Origin: Flavobacterium sp.
Lineage (GTDB): Bacteria > Bacteroidota > Bacteroidia > Flavobacteriales > Flavobacteriaceae
Direction: 5' to 3'
Assembly: GCA_017984035.1 (NCBI GenBank)
Contig: JAGOAF010000013.1
Span: 1-30,399, forward strand
DNA length: 30,399 nt
Shown here: piece after piece, positions 25,273 through 30,399 of the stretch
Position numbering within the stretch: position 1 is the stretch's first letter
Layout of the letters: each line of letters begins with the position of its first letter
Notes under the pieces: generated by a model
Told to the model about the DNA's origin: nothing
The model's database searches: none
What the model saw: the letters and a program-made list of their open reading frames with translations, nothing else
Made by a program: the position numbers and the translations under genes

Positions 25273-26343
25273 TTATAAAGGCTTAGTTTTATAATAATTC
25301 ACCATTAAGTTGACAAATTTACTATAGCCTTCTATTCCTTCTTTTTGTTGGTTCCATTTTAAAAATCTATCATAAAAAAGATGGAATCCTGTTTCAATAG
25401 GTGTTTCGTAGGCTTTCCAAAACGTATCACTTTCTTCATAATTTTTAAGGATACCAGGATGAATTTTTATAAGTAAATGTTGGTACACTTTTTGGTTTCT
25501 GACTTGCCAATTGGCTAAACAATACCGTAAAGCAAAACTGTATCCTGAGTATTTGAAATACAAATCCTTATTTTTCACCGAAGCCATAAATCCAATAAAA
25601 TTGCATTCACTTTCGCTTGCATAACCTATTTGATGTGCCATTTCGTGACAACTTGTAGTAGGAAAGTGGTATTGAGGCATCAAGTAGTTCACTTGGGCTT
25701 CATTGGTAAATGGATTCAAATAACCGCCAAAACCCATATAGGTTAATGGCAAACTGAAGAGGGATTGTTTTGCACTCAAATCTGAGTATTCGAAAGCTCT
25801 GTGTTCTCTTGAAAGTGTATTGTAGCCTTTTAGATTCATTTGAAAGACTTGCTCTTGAGAATAAGGAAATGTGATTTTTGTCTTTTTATCTTTTGTGATT
25901 TGGAACTGTATTGCATTTGTTTTTGCAATTAACTTTTGAGTAAATAACAACAAATCAGCTTCCGTGTAGTTGCGTTCAATTTTCATTTTCTCAAAGAGAG
26001 GTTGTCTGTAATAATTGAAACCCCATAGCAAATGAAAAGCAAAATAGATAATAGAAAAAACACTCAAAATTAATTGAACATTATTTTTCCAATGGGTTCT
26101 CCATGATTTTCGACTTTTCCAGCTCCACCTGACTGTGAGTACAATTAACAGAAAATAGAAAATATCGCCAACAGAAAAAGGAATGTGCCCGAATACCATT
26201 CGGAGTGATTTGGAAATAATTGGATACAAACCAGTACTATACCAATGTTCTACAATTATTGGGAAATAGCCTAGAAATGGGATTAAAATAACTTGTAATA
26301 CAAGAAATAATGAAAGTAGTTTTTGATGTTTCACAAATAGCAT
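25273..26343 (-). CDS. DUF3810 membrane protein with HExxH metallopeptidase motif
   Basis: A 356-residue inner-membrane protein. Three hydrophobic segments fill the N-terminal part: about 10-32, 59-75 and 89-106. The extracytoplasmic remainder contains HEMAHQIG (233-240), the zinc-binding HExxH of gluzincin-type peptidases, with Glu244 and Glu246 in YASESE as candidate third ligands. FGGYLNPFTNEAQVNYLMP and the N-terminal half of the domain fit the DUF3810 family. Peptidase activity is inferred, not proven. It is 74 bp upstream of the ECF sigma gene on the same strand and divergent to pepD across 90 bp. Confidence 0.92.
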   Translation of the reverse strand: MLFVKHQKLLSLFLVLQVILIPFLGYFPIIVEHWYSTGLYPIISKSLRMVFGHIPFSVGDIFYFLLIVLTVRWSWKSRKSWRTHWKNNVQLILSVFSIIYFAFHLLWGFNYYRQPLFEKMKIERNYTEADLLLFTQKLIAKTNAIQFQITKDKKTKITFPYSQEQVFQMNLKGYNTLSREHRAFEYSDLSAKQSLFSLPLTYMGFGGYLNPFTNEAQVNYLMPQYHFPTTSCHEMAHQIGYASESECNFIGFMASVKNKDLYFKYSGYSFALRYCLANWQVRNQKVYQHLLIKIHPGILKNYEESDTFWKAYETPIETGFHLFYDRFLKWNQQKEGIEGYSKFVNLMVNYYKTKPL

Positions 26344-26395
26344 TTAAAGATGTAAATATAAACACAATATCCATTCATAACGATTTTAAACTTTG

Positions 26396-26403
26396 TAACT
26401 TTG
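26396..26403 (+). promoter_or_regulatory. Putative -7 box of pepD
   Basis: TAACTTTG matches TAnnTTTG and ends 30 nt before the pepD ATG at 26434. It is identical to the box before mnmA. Confidence 0.5.
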
Positions 26404-26433
26404 CTCGTCTGACATTAAAAAAGAATATACTAT

Positions 26434-27897
26434 ATGAGCCAAGAAATACGCAATTTAGAACCTAAAGTACTTTGGAATCAGTTTGCCAATTTGAATGCTG
26501 TACCTAGACCTTCTAAGAAAGAAGAACGAGTTATTGCCTTTATGAAAGACTTTGGAAACCAATTGGGACTAGAAACTTTTGAAGATGATATTCGCAATGT
26601 GATCATCAGAAAGCCCGCTACTCCAGGAATGGAAAACAGAAAGCCAGTGGTACTTCAAGGTCACTTGGATATGGTACATCAAAAAAATGCGGATACTATT
26701 TTTGATTTTGATACCCAAGGAATTGAAATGTATGTAGATGGAGATTGGGTTCGTGCTCGCGGTACTACTTTAGGGGCGGATAATGGTTTAGGGGTAGCTG
26801 CTATTATGGCTATTTTGGAAAGCAAAGATATTCCGCATCCTGCAATTGAAGCCTTGTTTACAATTGACGAAGAAACAGGTATGACCGGTGCGTTGAATTT
26901 GAAAGGCGGTATTTTACAAGGTCAAATCCTTTTGAATTTGGACACCGAAGAAGATGATGAAATTGATATTGGCTGTGCTGGTGGAATAGATGTAACTGCT
27001 ACTGCTGAATTTGATGAGGAAGATACTCCAGAAGGTTCTGTAGGCTATACCATTACCGTTAAAGGATTAAATGGTGGACATTCTGGCATGGATATTCACA
27101 AAGGATTAGGAAATGCCAACAAAATCATGAATCGCCTGTTGTTTGATGGATTTGATAATTTTGGCTTGCAAATAGCATCCATTCAAGGTGGAAGTTTGCG
27201 AAATGCAATTCCTCGTGAAAGTGTCGCAAATGTTATTATTGCAGCGGTATATGACGAAGCATTTGTATTTGACATGCAACAAATCGTAAACGAAATCAAA
27301 TCGGAATTGAAAAGTACAGAACCCAATTTAGAAATTGGTTTTGAAAAAATGGAAACGACCCCTTCAAAAGTGATGCCTTCTATAGCTCAATTTTATTTTG
27401 TTCGTGCGATGTATACCGCTCATAATGGCGTATATCGAATGAGTGCTGATTTTGATAATTTGGTAGAAACCTCTAACAATATTGCGAAAGTAGAATTGGC
27501 TAATGGCCAACTTTCGGTACAATGTTTAACGCGTTCTTCGGTAGAATCAGCTAAAATGGATTTAGCAAATGCCTTGCGTTCGGCTTTCGAATTAATGGGT
27601 TGCGAGGTGGAATTTTCAGGTTCCTATCCAGGATGGACACCCAATGCTAAATCAGAAATTTTGGATGTGTTGACTGCTATTTATGAAAAACAAAATAATG
27701 AAAAAGCAAAAGTAGTAGCTTGTCATGCTGGTTTAGAGTGTGGTATTTTAGGTGCTAACTATCCAGATATGGATATGATTTCATTTGGGCCAACCATACA
27801 TGGTGCTCATTCTCCTGATGAAAGAGCGAGTATTGCATCGGCTCAGAAGTTTTGGAAATTTTTAGTGGAGATATTAGCAACTATTCCAGTGAAATAG
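26434..27897 (+). CDS. pepD: Aminoacyl-histidine dipeptidase PepD (M20 family)
   Basis: A 487-residue cytosolic zinc dipeptidase of the M20C group (beta-Ala-His dipeptidase type). Metal and catalytic residues are seen in order: QGHLDMVHQ (75-83; His77, Asp79), GADNGLG (114-120; Asp116), DEETGMTGA (145-153; catalytic Glu146/147) and NLDTEEDDEIDIGCAGG (168 on). The dimerisation domain contains KGLNGGHSGMDIHKGLGNAN. The C-terminal catalytic part has ACHAGLECGIL, then HGAHSPDER, the last zinc ligand. Length and motif spacing match PepD. It has its own promoter-like box and a strong terminator, so it is a single gene. Confidence 0.96.
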   Translation: MSQEIRNLEPKVLWNQFANLNAVPRPSKKEERVIAFMKDFGNQLGLETFEDDIRNVIIRKPATPGMENRKPVVLQGHLDMVHQKNADTIFDFDTQGIEMYVDGDWVRARGTTLGADNGLGVAAIMAILESKDIPHPAIEALFTIDEETGMTGALNLKGGILQGQILLNLDTEEDDEIDIGCAGGIDVTATAEFDEEDTPEGSVGYTITVKGLNGGHSGMDIHKGLGNANKIMNRLLFDGFDNFGLQIASIQGGSLRNAIPRESVANVIIAAVYDEAFVFDMQQIVNEIKSELKSTEPNLEIGFEKMETTPSKVMPSIAQFYFVRAMYTAHNGVYRMSADFDNLVETSNNIAKVELANGQLSVQCLTRSSVESAKMDLANALRSAFELMGCEVEFSGSYPGWTPNAKSEILDVLTAIYEKQNNEKAKVVACHAGLECGILGANYPDMDMISFGPTIHGAHSPDERASIASAQKFWKFLVEILATIPVK

Positions 27898-27912
27898 TTT
27901 TTTTGATATAAT

Positions 27913-27949
27913 TAAAAAGCCTCATCTGTTTTCAGATGAGGCTTTTTAT
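27913..27949. terminator. Bidirectional terminator after pepD
   Basis: AAAAAGCCTCATCTG pairs with CAGATGAGGCTTTTT across a TTTT-containing loop (27914-27948), with U-runs expected on either transcript. It separates pepD from the small minus-strand gene at 27956-28066. Confidence 0.88.
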
Positions 27950-27955
27950 TATGTA

Positions 27956-28066
27956 TTAATCTCTTTTAGGATTGTTTTTCTTTTCCCTTTTTTCCTCTTT
28001 TTTTTCCTTCGCAGTTTTGAGAGGTTCTTTTTTAGCTGTCTTTTTTGCGTCTTGACTTTTTGCCAT
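27956..28066 (-). CDS. 36-residue lysine-rich small protein
   Basis: A short gene easily missed by length cut-offs. From the ATG at 28066 it encodes 36 residues beginning MAKSQDAKKTAKKEPLKTAK and ending with a KKNNPKRD tail, with 15 lysines and 5 glutamates. No hydrophobic segment is present. It sits between a palindromic terminator and the upstream secreted-protein gene, on the same strand, with an AT-rich 79-bp leader that contains a TATATTTA sequence close to the -7 consensus. I recall similar Lys-rich short proteins annotated as hypothetical in related bacteria. Nucleic-acid binding is a guess based on charge. The lack of internal stops over such biased composition could occur by chance, so this is probable rather than certain. 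Confidence 0.6.
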   Translation of the reverse strand: MAKSQDAKKTAKKEPLKTAKEKKEEKREKKNNPKRD

Positions 28067-28145
28067 TTTTGATTCTATTTAATTTAAATATTAATTTTTA
28101 TTAAATATACGACATAAACCAAGGCTAAGCAGTTTGTAACTGTAT

Positions 28146-28913
28146 TTATTTCTTTTTCAGAATTTTATACTCTTCATAGCAGCCGCTTATCGCATCTAAA
28201 ATTTGTAAGTCATTGGCTGATTGAATAAAAGATTCGGAGTAGTTACATCGCTTTAATATTTCACTTATTTCTTTGATGTCAATTCCTAATAATGCGGTTA
28301 CCGTTTCTCTATCATATTTGGATTCCAAAAGCTTTCGAACGGTGTCGTCTTTCTTCATTTCTTTTAATTTCTTGAGCTCTTTAGGTTTTTTACCAAAGAA
28401 ATTGTACAACATATCAGCGGGGTTAAAAATAGATCCCATTACGCGTCCAAAAGCATTAGGAGAATATTCTCCGGCTTCATATCCTTGGGTTAAACCGGAT
28501 ATGCTGTAGCGGAAATTTTCTTTGGTAGGAATTAATTTGGAATCCACTTCTAAATACCCTGTTAAATTAAAAGGTCGAATGATGACTTCTTCCAAAGCTA
28601 TCGCTTTTTCGGTCAATTGAATACGGGTACTTTTATTTTTAATCCAGTCGTTTGTAACCCGTACTCGTAGGGGTTGAAATCCTAAAATGGTAAAATGTAA
28701 AGTATCGTTTACTTGAACGTTAATTTCAAATCTTCCGTTACCATCTGTTGTAGTTCCTCTTACCTTGTTAAGGTTGATAATATTAACATTGGAAAGGAGT
28801 TGGTTGGTATTGTCATTGACAACGATTCCGGAAACTTTTTGGGAGGGTTCTACTTCTTGCGCATTAAGATGTACTGAAAGTAGTATAAAAAAGAAAACTA
28901 CAAAATATTTCAT
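28146..28913 (-). CDS. Secreted protein with carboxypeptidase-regulatory-like domain
   Basis: A 255-residue protein with a signal peptide ending near LNAQ (residue 19). Residues about 24-110 form a CarboxypepD_reg-like beta-sandwich: VSGIVVNDNTNQLLSNVNI, then GTTTDGNGRFEINVQVND, FTILGFQPLRVRV and EKAIALEEVII. This is the same domain that precedes the plug of SusC/RagA-type TonB receptors, but no barrel follows. The rest (about 120-255) is not recognised; it includes the KKPKELKKLKEMKKDDTVRK charged helix and ends ILKKK. Probably periplasmic or outer-membrane associated. It is a single gene, 79 nt upstream of the lysine-rich small gene. Confidence 0.88.
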   Translation of the reverse strand: MKYFVVFFFILLSVHLNAQEVEPSQKVSGIVVNDNTNQLLSNVNIINLNKVRGTTTDGNGRFEINVQVNDTLHFTILGFQPLRVRVTNDWIKNKSTRIQLTEKAIALEEVIIRPFNLTGYLEVDSKLIPTKENFRYSISGLTQGYEAGEYSPNAFGRVMGSIFNPADMLYNFFGKKPKELKKLKEMKKDDTVRKLLESKYDRETVTALLGIDIKEISEILKRCNYSESFIQSANDLQILDAISGCYEEYKILKKK

Positions 28914-28999
28914 AAACTGGTTTAAGACTTTAAAAGTAATAAATCAGTTGGGAATATTTTGTAGTTTTTCTATAATTATAAGAAAATTAACAAAAGATG

Positions 29000-30399
29000 T
29001 TAGTCTCTTCTTGGTCTTCTTGGTCTTGGTGAGTCACCAAAGCTTTCTGAACGTCTTGGTGCTCTTTCAGAAACTCCACCTTCTCTTCCTTCACCTCTTC
29101 TTGGAGCCGAACCTCTATCGCTTCTGAAACCACCTTCTCTTGGAGCTGAATTTCTGTCGCTTCTAAATCCGCCTTCACGTCTTGGTGCAAAGCTTCCTTC
29201 TCTTCTTGGAGCTGAACTTCTTCCGCCAAATCCACCACCAGAATTTCTACCATTATGATCACGTCTTCCGCCACCATCATTTTTAGAAATCTCAACGTTG
29301 ATTCGTCTTCCGTTTAAGTCATAACCATTCAACACTTCCATTACTTTATCCGTATGTTCTGCATCGGTATTGAAGAAAGAGAATCCTTCTTTTACATCCA
29401 CTTTAAATACGTCATCACGACCTAATTCTAAAGTTTCTTTCAAGAAGTCTTTCAATTGCATCCAATCGAAATCGTCTCTTGATCCAATGTTTACAAAGTA
29501 ACGTGTAGCGCCACCATTGTTATTTTCTCTTGGAGCTCCGTCTCTTTCTCTTCGGTCTGAACCAGAAGATTGAGATGAAAGATCTCTGTTTTTCTTGTAA
29601 TAGTTAATGAAACGGTTGAATTCTACAGATACCATTTTTTTGATTAACTCTTCTTTAGATAATCCTTCTAAGACTTCATTGATTGCAGGTAGGTAGTTGT
29701 CAATTTCGTGATCTACTTCAGTATCTTTGATTTTATTAGCTAAGTGTAACAATTGGATTTCGCAAATTTCAATTCCAGATGGAATAGTTTTTTCTTGAAA
29801 CTTTTGTTGGATGATTCTTTCAATTGAAGAAATCTTACGAATTTCACTTTTCGTTACAATAACGATAGAAGTTCCTAATTTACCTGCACGTCCAGTACGA
29901 CCTGAACGGTGGTTGTAGGTTTCGATTTCGTCAGGCAATTGATAGTTGACTACGTGAGTAATATTATCAACGTCAATTCCACGAGCCGCTACATCTGTAG
30001 CAACTAACATTTGGATTTGGCGACCTCTAAAAGATTTCATTACCCCGTCACGTTGCGCTTGAGATAAATCTCCGTGCAAAGCAGCAGCGCTATACCCATC
30101 TTCAATTAATTTTTCTGCTACGGCTTGAGTGTCCCGTTTTGTTCTACAAAAAACCACCGAAAAGATGTCTGGATTAGCATCTGCTAAACGTTTCAATGCT
30201 TCGTAACGATCACGTGCATTTACTAAATAGTACTCGTGAGAAACGGTTGCTGAACCTGAGTTTTTGCTACCTACGGTAACTTCAGCAGGATCGTGCATGA
30301 ATTTTTTTGCAATACGTGCTACTTCAGCAGGCATTGTTGCAGAGAATAACCAAGTGTTTTTCTCGTCTGGAGTATCGGATAAAATCGATACGATGTCTT
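29000..30399 (-). CDS. DEAD-box RNA helicase with RGG-type tail (5' end outside window)
   Basis: ATP-dependent RNA helicase; the N-terminal motifs Q, I and II lie beyond the right edge. In-window reading begins DIVSILSDTPDEKNTWLFSATM, so motif III (SAT) is present and the ATG at 30334 is internal, not the start. Helicase domain 2 follows: VVFCRTKRDTQAVAEKL (motif IV), LVATDVAARGIDV (motif V) and NHRSGRTGRAG (motif VI). Next comes a region like the DbpA RNA-binding domain (FVNIGSRDDFDWMQLKDFL to NGRRINVEISK). The last 90 residues are Arg/Gly/Ser-rich, with a 13-residue repeat around FRSDRNSAPREGG. Such helicases act in ribosome assembly and cold adaptation. At least 465 residues are encoded here. 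Confidence 0.94.
   Translation of the reverse strand, partial: DIVSILSDTPDEKNTWLFSATMPAEVARIAKKFMHDPAEVTVGSKNSGSATVSHEYYLVNARDRYEALKRLADANPDIFSVVFCRTKRDTQAVAEKLIEDGYSAAALHGDLSQAQRDGVMKSFRGRQIQMLVATDVAARGIDVDNITHVVNYQLPDEIETYNHRSGRTGRAGKLGTSIVIVTKSEIRKISSIERIIQQKFQEKTIPSGIEICEIQLLHLANKIKDTEVDHEIDNYLPAINEVLEGLSKEELIKKMVSVEFNRFINYYKKNRDLSSQSSGSDRRERDGAPRENNNGGATRYFVNIGSRDDFDWMQLKDFLKETLELGRDDVFKVDVKEGFSFFNTDAEHTDKVMEVLNGYDLNGRRINVEISKNDGGGRRDHNGRNSGGGFGGRSSAPRREGSFAPRREGGFRSDRNSAPREGGFRSDRGSAPRRGEGREGGVSERAPRRSESFGDSPRPRRPRRD
29090..29167 (-). repeat. 39-bp in-frame tandem repeat in the helicase tail
   Basis: Two adjacent units encode FRSDRNSAPREGG and FRSDRGSAPRRGE (13 residues each), with further partial copies upstream (REGSFAPRREGG). 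The repeat keeps the reading frame, so copy number can vary without breaking the protein. Confidence 0.7.

Noticed and set aside
29090..29240. CRISPR-like repeats
   Set aside because: The repeats are coding, in frame, imperfect and have no unique spacers.
28987..29295. 102-residue Glu/Val-rich open frame in another frame of the helicase tail
   Set aside because: It is the frame-shifted reading of the Arg/Gly repeat; the helicase frame carries the real domain and continues without a break.

Overview
The window is about 35% GC by eye, gene-dense, and looks like chromosomal DNA of a Flavobacterium or close relative (Bacteroidota, Flavobacteriaceae). The evidence is a GldI gliding-motility lipoprotein, a type III glutamine synthetase, the long Bacteroidota form of PurM, DUF3810, DUF4268 and DUF3820 proteins, weak or absent Shine-Dalgarno sequences, and repeated TAnnTTTG (-7 type) promoter boxes about 30-45 nt before start codons. 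No tRNA, rRNA, insertion sequence, prophage or CRISPR array was seen. Most of the window is core metabolism.

Layout. 1-2752: two unrelated glutamine synthetases are divergent across a 254-bp AT-rich gap, a GSII/beta-grasp type (minus strand, cut by the window edge) and glnN (GSIII). 2920-4978: purM and two unrecognised small genes, ending at a palindromic bidirectional terminator. 5039-9020 (minus): a four-gene unit of a DHH phosphoesterase, gldI and two exported cyclophilin-FKBP fusion prolyl isomerases, i.e. three envelope foldases. 9091-10850 (minus): a CLC channel-family protein with the sequence marks of the fluoride/proton (CLC-F) clade, and a RidA-like protein. 11068-14874: a secreted protein of unknown function, guaA (possibly leaderless), a periplasmic-binding-fold protein and a DUF3820 protein. 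15024-21994: pyrG-yidC, a MORN-type secreted protein, and an mnmA / nitronate-monooxygenase-like / small secreted protein unit. 21995-26343: DUF4268 (minus), a NUDIX hydrolase and a PlsC-family acyltransferase (plus), then on the minus strand an ECF sigma factor overlapping a membrane protein, and a DUF3810 membrane protein with an HExxH motif. 26434-30399: pepD (plus), then on the minus strand a 36-residue lysine-rich small protein, a carboxypeptidase-regulatory-domain secreted protein and a DEAD-box RNA helicase whose 5' end lies outside the window.

Themes. Glutamine supply and use recur: two glutamine synthetases, plus GuaA and PyrG, which both consume glutamine. Envelope biogenesis is the second theme: YidC, GldI and its partner isomerases, and PlsC. 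I found no clear new defence or mobile system. The items most worth checking are the CLC-F call without a visible fluoride riboswitch, the diverged catalytic motifs of the PlsC-like enzyme, a 104-bp element bounded by 14-bp perfect inverted repeats, the near-zero leader of guaA, the paired cyclophilin-FKBP fusions beside gldI, the unannotated lysine-rich microprotein, and the sigma factor/membrane protein pair.
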